A stretch of DNA of 64,000 bases from Oribacterium parvum ACB1 (lineage in GTDB: Bacteria > Bacillota > Clostridia > Lachnospirales > Lachnospiraceae), in NCBI RefSeq assembly GCF_000238055.2, contig NZ_KE148312.1:315061-379060 (forward strand), written 5' to 3'. Shown one piece after another: positions 25,649 through 35,002 of this stretch. The stretch's first letter is position 1; each line of letters opens with the position of its first letter. The notes below the pieces were generated by a model, which searched no databases, was not told the DNA's origin, and saw only the letters and a list, made by a program, of their open reading frames with translations. The position numbers and the translations under genes were made by a program.

Positions 25649-25666
25649 ATATGTGCGTATTTTTTG
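25629..25666 (+). terminator. Terminator overlapping the end of the CPBP gene
   Basis: Stem AATGCGCACA/TGTGCGTATT (one G-T pair) with a 13-base loop, running into six T. The left arm encodes the last residues of the CPBP protein. Confidence 0.8.
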
Positions 25667-25750
25667 ATTATTTTGAGATTATGAGTATAATAAAAATCAG
25701 ATACATAGAAGAATATTGTGTGTTTGATATTTTGCGAAGCAGGTATATTG

Positions 25751-26356
25751 ATGGATATTCAAAATCAAGTTAAAAATATAATCATTCAACAAGGCGGAAT
25801 AGCCAAATCGGCTGATTTTGTCGCTGCCGGTATTTCCGCTATTCAAGTAGTATCTTTGTGCAATGTGGGATTTCTTGAACGTGTTCGTCATGGGTATTAC
25901 AGTCTTGCCAACCATGATACCGCTTCAGAAGAGCAGATGCTTGCCAAACTTTTTCCAAAGGGAATTGTCTGTGTTGAATCGGCACTATTTCATTACGGAT
26001 ACTGTGATTTTACTCCTCGTAGATGGTCGATTGCCGTTCCTCGCTCTATGTCACGAACAAAGCTCGGAGACAACATTCTTCGCTTGCAAGTATATTATGT
26101 TCAGCAAGACATTTATGAGCTTGGCAAAATATATGATACTTTTAACGGAGTAATGCTGGCAGTATATGACCGTGAACGAACGCTCTGTGACTGCTTCAAA
26201 TATCGCGCAAGGCTTGATACGGAGACTTTTAACAAAGCACTCAATGCATATGCAAATGATCCGGAAAAAAATCTGCAGAATCTTTCGATATATGCAAAGA
26301 GCTTGCATGTGTATAAAAAAGTGACAGAATTAATGGAGGTGTTGCTGAATGGCTGA
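25751..26356 (+). CDS. abiEi: AbiEi-type antitoxin (type IV toxin-antitoxin)
   Basis: Protein of 201 aa from ATG 25751. The N-terminal winged helix reads IIIQQGGIAKSADFVAAGIS, then LERVRHGYYSLA, the AbiEi antitoxin/transcriptional-regulator signature; the C-terminal domain contains PKGIVCVESALFHYGYCDFTPRRWSIAVPR and YDRERTLCDCFKYR. AbiEi represses the operon and counteracts the AbiEii nucleotidyltransferase encoded next, with which it overlaps by 8 bp. Together they form an abortive-infection system. Confidence 0.9.
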   Translation: MDIQNQVKNIIIQQGGIAKSADFVAAGISAIQVVSLCNVGFLERVRHGYYSLANHDTASEEQMLAKLFPKGIVCVESALFHYGYCDFTPRRWSIAVPRSMSRTKLGDNILRLQVYYVQQDIYELGKIYDTFNGVMLAVYDRERTLCDCFKYRARLDTETFNKALNAYANDPEKNLQNLSIYAKSLHVYKKVTELMEVLLNG

Positions 26357-27257
26357 TATTTCCACATCTGTGCTCGCACGACTCAAAAATAAAGCAGCTG
26401 AAAGCGGCAGAAGCTATCAGCTTTGCCTGCAACTCTTCTGTCAGGAGGAGTTTCTGCGCAGACTGGAAAAGTCCAAATATGCAGAAAACCTTGTATTAAA
26501 AGGTGGTCTGTTCATCTATTCCCTCACGGACTTTGATAGCCGTGTTACTGTTGATGTTGATTTCTTGCTCAGGAGGATACCGAACACACCGGAACAACTT
26601 AAGGCCATATTGGAAGAAATCATAGCGACAGACACCGGCAACGATTTCATTACCTTTGAAATCAAGAATGTGGCTCCCATTGCGGTGGCAAAGAAATATG
26701 CTGGAATCGGTGCTTCCCTTGTGGCGAAGATCAAGAATACGAAAACTCCTTTTAGTATAGACTTCGGTGTCGGTGATGTAATCGTTCCGAAGCAGGAAAA
26801 GAGAAAGATACCGACGCAACTTGACGATTTTAACGCCCCAATGGTCAACACATATTCTTTGGAAACCACGATTGCTGAAAAACTTGACGCTATCCTTTCT
26901 CTGATGGAATTCTCTAGCCGGATGAAGGACTATTACGATCTTTATTACCTCGCAAATAAGTTTGATTTCGATGGCGCAACGCTGACGAAAGCACTGAATA
27001 AGACCTTTAAAAATCGTGAGCATCACTTTACGGTGGAGCAGTTCGAGCAGATTATGACCTTCGGTAGCGACGACGCTATGCAGAAAAAGTGGAAAGCCTT
27101 CTGTCGAAAGATTGATACAAAGACCGATGATTTTATTGCGGTGCTGAAAACGATAAGAAAATTCTTGTCAGAGCCATACAATGCAGCCGTAGAGGATAAA
27201 GAATTTGTTGAAACTTGGACTGCTTCCAACGGAAAGTGGAATCCAAACAGAAGGTAG
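26349..27257 (+). CDS. abiEii: AbiEii-type nucleotidyltransferase toxin
   Basis: Protein of 302 aa. The nucleotidyltransferase core is NLVLKGGLFIYSLTDFDSR followed by VTVDVDFLLRR, the GG...DxDF motif; later APMVNTYSLETTIAEKLDAIL and RMKDYYDLYYLANKF match the AbiEii/AbiGii family. It is the toxin of the type IV pair with AbiEi; relatives modify tRNA or other nucleotidyl targets to stop growth during phage infection. Complete length, no visible damage. Confidence 0.92.
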   Translation: MADISTSVLARLKNKAAESGRSYQLCLQLFCQEEFLRRLEKSKYAENLVLKGGLFIYSLTDFDSRVTVDVDFLLRRIPNTPEQLKAILEEIIATDTGNDFITFEIKNVAPIAVAKKYAGIGASLVAKIKNTKTPFSIDFGVGDVIVPKQEKRKIPTQLDDFNAPMVNTYSLETTIAEKLDAILSLMEFSSRMKDYYDLYYLANKFDFDGATLTKALNKTFKNREHHFTVEQFEQIMTFGSDDAMQKKWKAFCRKIDTKTDDFIAVLKTIRKFLSEPYNAAVEDKEFVETWTASNGKWNPNRR

Positions 27258-27524
27258 CGCACCTTTTATCGGGATCATAGATGATTTAAATATTTTATAT
27301 TTTTGATAAGAAAATGAAGTGATATTTGAAAAATACATTGTGCTATTTGTTTGCGCAGTACTTCGTCAAGAAAAGTATAGATAATAATACGTCAGAAATG
27401 GGTTCTTGAAGGTGAGAGATCCACCATCATAAAGCTTCCTTAAAAAGCGGAAAAGATTGATTGGTTTTATATGGAAAACCATAAGAAATAGCTAACGCAT
27501 GGAGATAGAATATGAGGTGAAAAT

Positions 27525-28910
27525 ATGCAGGATAATATTGATAGACATTTTACAGGAACATTCAAAATTGGTGAAGAAGAGATAACTGGCGAGTTAATCT
27601 ATAATAAAGAGAGAGGCACTACTTTACTCAATCTTGGAAAGCAATTATTGGATATTCCTGTGGGAAAAAGCTATGGAAACTTAGATATAATCACAGGCGT
27701 TCTTAATTCTGGAATAATAGTTACACTCTTCCATAATCGTTGCACTCAGAATCAAACGCGATTATTTCAGACTCAGAAACTTGTTTATGTTGCTGAATAT
27801 TCGATATGGTCAAAAAGGAATGCAATAAATATTAAGTACAATAAATTAGAGTGTGTATTAGAAAATGCTTTGGACTGGAGCGGATTATCTGCCATAGATA
27901 CGAGTGACCTTTCGGTAATAAAATTCAAAGTAAATGATAATAAAAATGTATATCATTGGTTTGACGCAACAATCACATTTCATATTTCATTGAACTGTGA
28001 ATTGTTTAGCTTTCCACACAAAGAGGAATCGAAGGTTGTTGAACGTTTGGTTGTAAGTATTGAAGCGGATAAAAAGCAGGAAACATCGTATTTCATCTCA
28101 GTACGTAACAAAGTAATATCTTTGATTTCATTCGCAATAAAAAATAATGTGAACATAAACGAACAGTATTTGTATGACTATGATGATAGCTATCAACTCG
28201 ATGAGCATACTGAATATTACCAGAACTATTTGTATACGTCAGAGCATCATCTTCCCATTTATAACAGTAGTCAGTGGGAATACAATTTCACGCTTGCTCA
28301 GTTATTACCAGAAAAAGATATAAATAAAGAATTAACTTTATTAGAACCCGTATTCAATCTATATTTATCGCTATTCAAGTATACGGATATGCCACCTGAA
28401 ATGATTTTTCTGAATATTGTTCAGGCATTGGAAACATTTCACGCAAGATTTTTTTACGATAATAGTAAAGACAAATATTTTGCGTCCGTAATTGAGCGTT
28501 TTGGGAGCTGTCAAAACTATCCTGATATAGAAAAATTGTTATTGTGCGATACTCAAAAAGATAAAAACTGCAAATATATTATCTTGGTGTCAAGATTGAA
28601 TGACCTCCTCATTGGAAAGAATGATGGGCTGTTCAGGGATTACTATGTAACTGACGCTGGATTTGCTCAGACTGTCGCAGATACTAGACATTATTATACC
28701 CACTATGGAAAGTCCAAAGAGAAAAAAGCGTTGAAAGGTGACAAACTTATTGATGTGATAGGCATTCTGGCTTTATTACTTGAATATAACGTTTGTTTGA
28801 AATTAGGAATTGATAATCAAGAGAAAGTAAGAGAACGTCTTAGCAGCATCGCATGGTGGAAACAATTTCAAAACTATTATCAGAAAGAGAACGAAAAGAA
28901 AGAATCATAA
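27525..28910 (+). CDS. ApeA-like HEPN anti-phage protein
   Basis: Soluble protein of 461 aa. The N-terminal region FTGTFKIGEEEITGELIYNK, then TTLLNLG, resembles the ApeA N-terminal beta domain. The C-terminal helical part includes FLNIVQALETFHARFF and, near residues 387-393, DTRHYYTHYGK, which is the RxxxxH HEPN ribonuclease motif (R-HYYT-H). ApeA proteins act as abortive-infection RNases. The assignment is by motif and length, without alignment. Preceded by 267 bp of AT-rich sequence with no gene seen, and by GAGGTGA at the start. Confidence 0.68.
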   Translation: MQDNIDRHFTGTFKIGEEEITGELIYNKERGTTLLNLGKQLLDIPVGKSYGNLDIITGVLNSGIIVTLFHNRCTQNQTRLFQTQKLVYVAEYSIWSKRNAINIKYNKLECVLENALDWSGLSAIDTSDLSVIKFKVNDNKNVYHWFDATITFHISLNCELFSFPHKEESKVVERLVVSIEADKKQETSYFISVRNKVISLISFAIKNNVNINEQYLYDYDDSYQLDEHTEYYQNYLYTSEHHLPIYNSSQWEYNFTLAQLLPEKDINKELTLLEPVFNLYLSLFKYTDMPPEMIFLNIVQALETFHARFFYDNSKDKYFASVIERFGSCQNYPDIEKLLLCDTQKDKNCKYIILVSRLNDLLIGKNDGLFRDYYVTDAGFAQTVADTRHYYTHYGKSKEKKALKGDKLIDVIGILALLLEYNVCLKLGIDNQEKVRERLSSIAWWKQFQNYYQKENEKKES

Positions 28911-28957
28911 ACCGTATTTAATAAACACTGGATGATACACTCACTTTTTGACAATAC

Positions 28958-29008
28958 AAAACAAGACCTTATGTGGCGACTAATCTAAAATTAGACTTTA
29001 GATTAGTC
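28958..29008 (+). promoter_or_regulatory. Promoter element and 12-bp perfect palindrome
   Basis: TTGACA at 28958-28963 is followed by a perfect inverted repeat GACTAATCTAAA/TTTAGATTAGTC (28978-28989 and 28997-29008) with a 7-base loop. A GGAGGT ribosome site comes directly after it. The palindrome could be an operator or a translation-controlling hairpin for the ATPase remnant that follows. Confidence 0.45.
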
Positions 29009-29019
29009 GGAGGTCGGGC

Positions 29020-29436
29020 GTGGCATATATTCCAAGAGCTATTTCAGATATTTTAAAAAGAGGGTAAAAGCAGCAAATGTACATTGATTGTAGGGGTAAG
29101 ACAGGTGGGAAAATCCACACTGGTAAAGCTGGAATTGATGAAAGGAATCTTTGGCAGGAATTTTATTCCTCCTATGTTGCCACTTATTTGGAAAGAGATA
29201 TCCATGAACTGATTGCTGCGGATAGTATTACGTTTACAAAATTTCTAAAAGCAGTTGCGGCAAGAACAGGGGAAATGCTGAATTATAAAAACATTGCGGG
29301 AGATGTTGGCGTAAGTGAACCGACCATAAAAAACTGGATTTCTATTCTGTCAAGAACGGGAATCATCCTATGCCTTATTGACAAAAAGACCTATCTTAGA
29401 GAGAATTTATTGGCTTTACCTATTCAGTATATTTAG
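29020..29436 (+). pseudogene. Decayed AAA_14/DUF4143 ATPase
   Basis: A GTG behind GGAGGT opens MAYIPRAISDILKRG, the usual start of ATP-binding DUF4143 proteins, then stops. A second frame holds the Walker A LIVGVRQVGKSTLVKLELMK. A third (from about 29135) holds NLWQEFYSSYVATYLERDIHEL, then FTKFLKAVAARTGEMLNYKNIAGDVGVSEPTIKNWISIL, the conserved DUF4143 core. The pieces are out of register and most of the AAA domain is missing, so the gene is dead. The 119-aa frame from 29077 is only part of it. Confidence 0.75.
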
Positions 29437-29465
29437 TGGAGAGATTATCACGAGTGCTTCTTCTG

Positions 29466-29512
29466 CTTTAGGGAACTTTTTGCAAATAGAAAATACATAA
29501 AGTTCCCTAAAG
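29466..29512. terminator. Long stem-loop between convergent genes
   Basis: Perfect 14-bp stem CTTTAGGGAACTTT/AAAGTTCCCTAAAG with a 19-base loop, between the end of the ATPase remnant and the end of the minus-strand ABC gene. No clear T-run, so it may be a bidirectional terminator or a leftover of an element end. Confidence 0.5.
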
Positions 29513-29547
29513 TAGACGCCGGAAGAGTAAATTCAGTGTGCCCCCCT

Positions 29548-31257
29548 CTACGCCGTAATCGATTGTTCGGCGTTCCACATGGCAGTATATTTACCGCCCA
29601 ATGCCAAAAGTTTTTCATGGGTTCCGGACTCCACTACTTTTCCACCGGACAGCACGAGGATTTGATCCGCGTTTTTTATAATAGACAATGTGTGCGCAAT
29701 CATCACAACGGTCTTGTTTTCTTGCAGAAGACTTACAATTGCCTGTTTTACAGCGAATTCATTTTCAATGTCCAAAGAGGCGGTTGCCTCATCAAGAAGC
29801 AGAATCGGGCTGTGTTTCAATATGGCCCGGGCAATAGAAAGCCGCTGCCGTTCACCGCCGGAAAGCAGATTTCCATTTTCCCCGACGGAAGTATCATAGC
29901 CCTTTTCCATTTTGCGGATAAACGGGTCACAGTTCGCTTTTTGGCAGGCGGTTTCAATTTCTTCATCGGTGGCGGAAGGTTTTGCGTGGCGTATATTTTC
30001 CCGAACTGTATCATTAAACAGGAAGGTGTCCTGATCCACCATGGAGATGCTATCCAGCACATCTTCCGCATTGACATTTCGGATAGATTGTCCTCCGATG
30101 GCAATTTCTCCGCTATCCGGATCATAATACTTTGCAATCAGATTCAGAATTGTTGATTTGCCCGAGCCGGAGTCTCCCACGATTGCGGTTAGCTTGCAAT
30201 CCGGGATGGAGAAGTTCATTTCTTTCAGAACAACTTCCCCCTGTACATAAGAAAAGGATACATCGTGAAAGGAGATGTCGTGCTCTTTGGGAGAAAAAAC
30301 AGCTTGGCTTTTTGCTTCTTCCTTTTCCTCCAACACGTTTTGAATGTTTGTCTTAGAGAGCAGGAGATTTCTGTAACTGAACAGGTCGACCGAAATCGCA
30401 GCGGTAAGACGAGCGAAAACCATTGGCATCATGCAGAGAAACAGGAAAGTGACTGCGGAAATGTCTCCGGACTGCCATGGGATGAATCCAATCCACATCA
30501 CAAGCGGAACAGTCAGCCAATTGACTATGTTAAAAGCGAAATTAACAGGTATTCCGTGTGCCTCATATTGATAACTGACGGTGCTGAATTTCCGCAGGAC
30601 ATCTGTTGTATTTCTGTTTTTAACACCACCCATTCCATAAGAACGGAAGGTCCGGATTCCGTCAATGTACTCAACGATTTGTCCTACGGCTTCCGCCGTA
30701 ACGGAATTCTTCTCCTTGCCGTACTTCTCCACAATTCGAAACGACAGCAACATTTCCGGAATGAGGAGTAGAAGAGAAAACAGCAGGAGGATTGCGGCAG
30801 GAAAATAGAGAACACAGATCAAAGCAAGTACGATTACGGACAGAACTCCGTTTTTCACAAGGGAGGCAAGTTTGTGCGTCAGAATCTGCTCATAACTGTT
30901 TACATCTGCCGTCATGATATTGATATATTGTCCTTCCTGTTTCTCCGTAAAAGAGGATAGCGGAACTCTCCTTAGCTTATCGCCAAGGCCGAGACGGATA
31001 TTTTTAGAAACCTCAGCGCCCCCGATTTGGCTTTGTGTATAGCCTGTGCTGTAAATGGCAAGCCGTATCAGGAAGATTACGCCGACGAGGCAGGATATAC
31101 GGGTGATGCTCCTTATATCAGCGGACCCGTCGTACAGCATTTTCAGCACTGCGTAAAGGACAATGTAGTTACTTCCGGAAAGCAGTCCTTCCAAAACAGT
31201 CAATAGCAGCGCGAGGTAAAACCGGGGATTCTTATGGAAAAGATTCATGTCTCTCAT
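29548..31257 (-). CDS. ABC transporter, fused permease/ATPase, second gene of cassette 2
   Basis: Half-transporter of 569 aa. Six-helix membrane domain (about 15-290) then an ATPase with Walker A GDSGSGKST, signature LSGGERQR, Walker B ILLLDEATASLD and switch IAHTLS (Thr replaces the usual Arg). Its start overlaps the stop of the partner gene by 4 bp (ATGA), so they form a heterodimer. Architecture and the divergent AraC regulator resemble YbtPQ/IrtAB-type siderophore importers; function inferred from context. Confidence 0.9.
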   Translation of the reverse strand: MRDMNLFHKNPRFYLALLLTVLEGLLSGSNYIVLYAVLKMLYDGSADIRSITRISCLVGVIFLIRLAIYSTGYTQSQIGGAEVSKNIRLGLGDKLRRVPLSSFTEKQEGQYINIMTADVNSYEQILTHKLASLVKNGVLSVIVLALICVLYFPAAILLLFSLLLLIPEMLLSFRIVEKYGKEKNSVTAEAVGQIVEYIDGIRTFRSYGMGGVKNRNTTDVLRKFSTVSYQYEAHGIPVNFAFNIVNWLTVPLVMWIGFIPWQSGDISAVTFLFLCMMPMVFARLTAAISVDLFSYRNLLLSKTNIQNVLEEKEEAKSQAVFSPKEHDISFHDVSFSYVQGEVVLKEMNFSIPDCKLTAIVGDSGSGKSTILNLIAKYYDPDSGEIAIGGQSIRNVNAEDVLDSISMVDQDTFLFNDTVRENIRHAKPSATDEEIETACQKANCDPFIRKMEKGYDTSVGENGNLLSGGERQRLSIARAILKHSPILLLDEATASLDIENEFAVKQAIVSLLQENKTVVMIAHTLSIIKNADQILVLSGGKVVESGTHEKLLALGGKYTAMWNAEQSITA

Positions 31258-33011
31258 CTTATGTCTCCTCCTTTCCCATAACGGATATTTCTTGCCGCTT
31301 CATAGCTTTCCCAACTTTTCCGATAGGTTCTGTTTCGCGTAAGCAGTTCATCATGGGTCCCTATATCGGAAATCGTGTGATTTTCTACTACTACGACCCT
31401 GTCACACATACCGACCACACTAAGCCGATGGGCAATGATGATGACGGTTTTTCCTTTGCAGAGGTTCTTAATCGCCTTGTCAATCTCCATCTGATTTTCC
31501 GGATCGGCAGCACTTGTAGCTTCATCCAGGATGAGAATGGGCGCATTTTTAAAAATTGCCCTAGCGATGGCGATTCGTTGTTTTTCTCCGCCTGAAAAGC
31601 GGGAACCATAACTTCCGACCTTTGTATCATATCCATCCGGAAGGGACATAATGAAATCGTCAATCTGCGCTTTTCTTGCAGCTTCCCGCACCTCCGTAAG
31701 AGATGCATCCTTCCCCATACGGATATTGTCAAAGACAGAGTCCCGGGTCAGAAAAGTCTTCTGAAAGACAAGAGAGATATGCTGAAGGAGCGTTTCATAG
31801 TGAATGCTTTTAACATTTTTCCCTCCGATCAAAACCTCTCCCTCGTCCACATCATGGAAACGGGCAATCAGTGCGGCAACCGTGCTTTTCCCTGCCCCGG
31901 ATGCGCCCACAACGGCAATCTTTTCGCCATCCCGGATGCTTAGGTTGGCATTTTCCAGCACGTTTATTTTCCCGTCATAGGAAAAACGTACGTTTTTTAA
32001 CCTGATATCATGGCTTTCGGGGAAATCGTCTCCCCCTTCAAAGGTGGGAAGCGCCAGTATTTCTTTGACTTTGCTCATGCCGCTAAATGCCTGTGCAAAA
32101 TTCCCGGAAAGCTGTTGAAGTGGAAGCAGTTCCGTTAAATACAAGGAACCGATGTAGGAAAAGAGGAGAAATACACTTGCCGGGATAGATCCCCGCAGGA
32201 AAAGTCTCCCGCCAAGAGGAACAAGGAGTAAAAGTCCGGACTCCAGAAGCAGGATAAACACGGCATATAGGGGAGCGGTCTTTTTCGCGATTTTGTTCCA
32301 TGCTCTGTTTTCGTCGAGAATGGCTTCTCTGAATTTTTTAAAGGATTTGCTGCCCATCCGGTATGCTTTAATGAGACGCATACCGCGGACATATTCGACC
32401 ATGACGGAATTGAAGTCGGCGAGAGAGGCGTTGGACTCCGGTAATAGGGCAGACATTTTTTGAAACACCGCCATCATTACCGGGATATCCAAAAAGAGAG
32501 GAATCAGGGAAATCAGTGCCAGCGGGATGTTCACGGTCATGAGGTAGATAAAAATCACGACAGGACCGGTGAGATAGCTGACAAGCTCCGGGATATTATG
32601 GGCAAGACACAACTCCAGCTTCTCGATGTTTTCATTCAAGACGGTTTTGATTTCGCCTGTGCTCCGTTCACTAACGTATCCGAGCGGCACTTTCGCGAGC
32701 TTTTCTATAATCATGCAGCGCACGCGAAACAGCGCATTGTACGCCCCTTTATGCGAGAGCACGCCGGACAGCCCCAAGAGAACCATGCGGAAAACAGTAG
32801 TGACACTTATGAGAACGATACAGTCCGTCAATCCTTTCCTTGTCAGTGTTCCAAGCAGAACGGCGTCCATCAGGTGGTAAATACCGACGTATGGTCCGAT
32901 TACAAACAGTCCGCTCAAGAAAGCACAGAAAACTGAGGCAAATAAGTACCATTTGTCGCTGCCTGCCCATGTAAGAAGTAATTTTATCGGCTTTTCCCGG
33001 TTCTTATGCAA
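31254..33011 (-). CDS. ABC transporter, fused permease/ATPase, first gene of cassette 2
   Basis: Half-transporter of 585 aa. Membrane domain with helices such as WYLFASVFCAFLSGLFVIG, then the ATPase: Walker A GASGAGKST, Q-loop LVFQKTFL, signature FSGGEKQR, Walker B ILILDEATSAAD, switch IAHRLS. Ribosome site GGGGAGGGA just upstream of the minus-strand ATG. First gene of the two-gene operon, transcribed away from the AraC regulator at 33195. Confidence 0.9.
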   Translation of the reverse strand: MHKNREKPIKLLLTWAGSDKWYLFASVFCAFLSGLFVIGPYVGIYHLMDAVLLGTLTRKGLTDCIVLISVTTVFRMVLLGLSGVLSHKGAYNALFRVRCMIIEKLAKVPLGYVSERSTGEIKTVLNENIEKLELCLAHNIPELVSYLTGPVVIFIYLMTVNIPLALISLIPLFLDIPVMMAVFQKMSALLPESNASLADFNSVMVEYVRGMRLIKAYRMGSKSFKKFREAILDENRAWNKIAKKTAPLYAVFILLLESGLLLLVPLGGRLFLRGSIPASVFLLFSYIGSLYLTELLPLQQLSGNFAQAFSGMSKVKEILALPTFEGGDDFPESHDIRLKNVRFSYDGKINVLENANLSIRDGEKIAVVGASGAGKSTVAALIARFHDVDEGEVLIGGKNVKSIHYETLLQHISLVFQKTFLTRDSVFDNIRMGKDASLTEVREAARKAQIDDFIMSLPDGYDTKVGSYGSRFSGGEKQRIAIARAIFKNAPILILDEATSAADPENQMEIDKAIKNLCKGKTVIIIAHRLSVVGMCDRVVVVENHTISDIGTHDELLTRNRTYRKSWESYEAARNIRYGKGGDIR

Positions 33012-33072
33012 AGCAATTCCCTCCCCTTAACCGTACATATTGAAATGAAAGAGATACTGTGGTAATACATTG

Positions 33073-33086
33073 TTAGATGTCGCTAA
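33073..33086. promoter_or_regulatory. TTAG-N6-CTAA palindrome in divergent control region
   Basis: TTAG-ATGTCG-CTAA lies in the 183-bp space between the divergent ABC operon and AraC gene. The same outer half-sites occur before the first cassette at 7887. Candidate site for a metal-responsive repressor; the short length allows chance. Confidence 0.35.
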
Positions 33087-33194
33087 TCGCAAAAACAGTA
33101 TAAAAAATCAGGAGAAGCGAAACAATACAGTCGAGCGTTGTTTGCCTGAACTGTACGAAATGATGTCCGATATGTATGATTTTGAGGGGATTCT

Positions 33195-34157
33195 ATGGAA
33201 GTCAACGAATTTTACAGAGAATGGCTTACCCGCAGCGGTTTTGTTGAATGTGAATCTACACAGAACTTTAGCCCTGCCGGAAAATTGTATCTCGCGCCAA
33301 AGGAAGTAGCCTGTGGATATTACTGGGTCTACGGAGAAAAGGATTTGTTTGATATTAAAATCCATGATTTCTATTTTTTCGAGGATCACTTTATCTCTCT
33401 TACTACGCCGGAGTGTTTAAGCATTACTTACTATGATTCTGTGTCCGGGGAGGAGTTGACCCCTTACCGTCGTTTAACTGCGGGATGCGTCAAAACCTTT
33501 CATGGAGGGCATGCGCTTTATCAATCCATTATGCACAAGAATATTCCGATTCGTTCCGTGGGGATTGAAGTATTTCCCGCATATTATGAAAAATATCTGC
33601 GGGAAAGCTATCCGGATGACTACCTTCCTCCCAATGAGGCGTTTCGTCGCATCGGGCAGACGCTTGACTTTCCGGAGATGTCCCGTCTTTTACGCCAAGT
33701 TTGGGAGTATAAAGGAGAAGGCATACCGGCAAAATTATTTTATGAGGGTAAGGTCGCAGAAGCGGTTTCTCTTGTTTATGAACACGGAAAGAAAAGTAAA
33801 AGTGATTTATCTGCAAAAATATCCAAGCAGGATATAGAAGCCTTAAGTAATGTTACCTCCTATATCCATGACCATTTTAACTCGGCACTGCCGCTGGATA
33901 CCCTTTCACGAATCGCCTGTATGGGTACAACAAAGTTGAAGACCTCTTTTAAGCATGTCTATCAACGCACCATTTCGGAGTACATCCAAGAGCGACGGAT
34001 GAGCCACGCGGAAATGCTGCTAGCCTCTACAGATCTTACAGTCGACCAGGTAGCTTCGGCTGTCGGGTATTCCAATGCCGGAAGATTTGCGGAAAAATTT
34101 AAAAATAATACAGGACTCTTTCCGTCGGAATATCGTAAAATGGCACGGAGGAAATAA
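33195..34157 (+). CDS. AraC family transcriptional regulator of cassette 2
   Basis: Regulator of 320 aa with an unrecognised N-terminal sensing half (HDFYFFEDHFISLTTPECLS, LTAGCVKTFHGGHALYQSI) and a C-terminal AraC double HTH: LPLDTLSRIACMGTTKLKTSFKHVYQRTISEYIQERRM, then LTVDQVASAVGYSNAGRFAEKFKNNTGLFPSEYRK. Divergent from the ABC pair it probably controls. The N-terminal layout is like that of YbtA/PchR-type siderophore-sensing regulators, which is an inference. Confidence 0.9.
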   Translation: MEVNEFYREWLTRSGFVECESTQNFSPAGKLYLAPKEVACGYYWVYGEKDLFDIKIHDFYFFEDHFISLTTPECLSITYYDSVSGEELTPYRRLTAGCVKTFHGGHALYQSIMHKNIPIRSVGIEVFPAYYEKYLRESYPDDYLPPNEAFRRIGQTLDFPEMSRLLRQVWEYKGEGIPAKLFYEGKVAEAVSLVYEHGKKSKSDLSAKISKQDIEALSNVTSYIHDHFNSALPLDTLSRIACMGTTKLKTSFKHVYQRTISEYIQERRMSHAEMLLASTDLTVDQVASAVGYSNAGRFAEKFKNNTGLFPSEYRKMARRK

Positions 34158-34251
34158 GGCAGAATATTTTCTATTTATACAATTTTTGCTATCCTAAAGC
34201 TTGCAAAAGTTATTTTTTCAGATTACCTAAACCGGTTAAACAAGGAGATAT

Positions 34252-34941
34252 ATGAAAAAAATCAGTAAAAGCATGAAAATATGTATCGCTCTGGGCATCT
34301 TATTCGGGCTTATTCTTCTTTTTATTAAGTTGCGCTTTCAACTTAGTGAAGAAGAAACCATGCGCATTTACATTTATTCATCCATAGCAGTTCTACTCAC
34401 CGGCGTTATCATAAACCTGTCCTATAATTTATTTTATGGAAGGAAAATCAACGTCCTGACACCCTTACTCGCTGAAGCAAAGTATGATGAATATTTGGAA
34501 AAGATAACAGCTATTAGAGACAAAGTAAAATCCAAGCATCTTAGGGCTATTGCAGAGCTGAATCGTACGGCGGCATTAACAGGAAAAAAAGAATATCGTG
34601 CTGCGGTGGAAATTCTAAAGGAATTGGCACCGAGGGTAAAGAAAATGTCTTCTGTAGAGATGGTGAGAAGGCTGAATCTCTGCTTAAACTATTTTTACTT
34701 AAAGGAATACAAGGAGGCGGAGACTCTTTATAAAGATAGTGAATCTCTTTTCAGAAAATACAAAGAGAATGCGTTCTATAAAAAGAACTTTACCATTTTG
34801 GATTTGTTTATGGATCTATGCTGCTATGGAAAAAAGGAGGGCGTGGCAGAGGGGATTCAGGAAGCAAGAAGGATGTATCCGGAAAAGCAATTGCAAGAAG
34901 ATTTTGATTATTTGGAGGCGCTTTTAAAAGAAGGAAAATAA
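34252..34941 (+). CDS. Hypothetical membrane-anchored protein with TPR-like helices
   Basis: Protein of 229 aa with two N-terminal membrane helices (ICIALGILFGLILLFI and YIYSSIAVLLTGVIINL) and a helical cytoplasmic part with TPR-like spacing (AELNRTAALTGKKEYRAAVEIL, LNLCLNYFYLKEYKEAETLY). No known family is recognised. ATG follows AAGGAG. Confidence 0.7.
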   Translation: MKKISKSMKICIALGILFGLILLFIKLRFQLSEEETMRIYIYSSIAVLLTGVIINLSYNLFYGRKINVLTPLLAEAKYDEYLEKITAIRDKVKSKHLRAIAELNRTAALTGKKEYRAAVEILKELAPRVKKMSSVEMVRRLNLCLNYFYLKEYKEAETLYKDSESLFRKYKENAFYKKNFTILDLFMDLCCYGKKEGVAEGIQEARRMYPEKQLQEDFDYLEALLKEGK

Positions 34942-35002
34942 GATGCAGAAAGACACAAAATAGGATGTATTGGGTTGTGGCAAAGGGGAGGGAAAAAGTA
35001 GC

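Noticed and set aside
33070..33309. 79-codon frame overlapping the start of the second AraC gene
   Set aside because: It is out of frame with AraC, has no ribosome site and covers the divergent promoter region.
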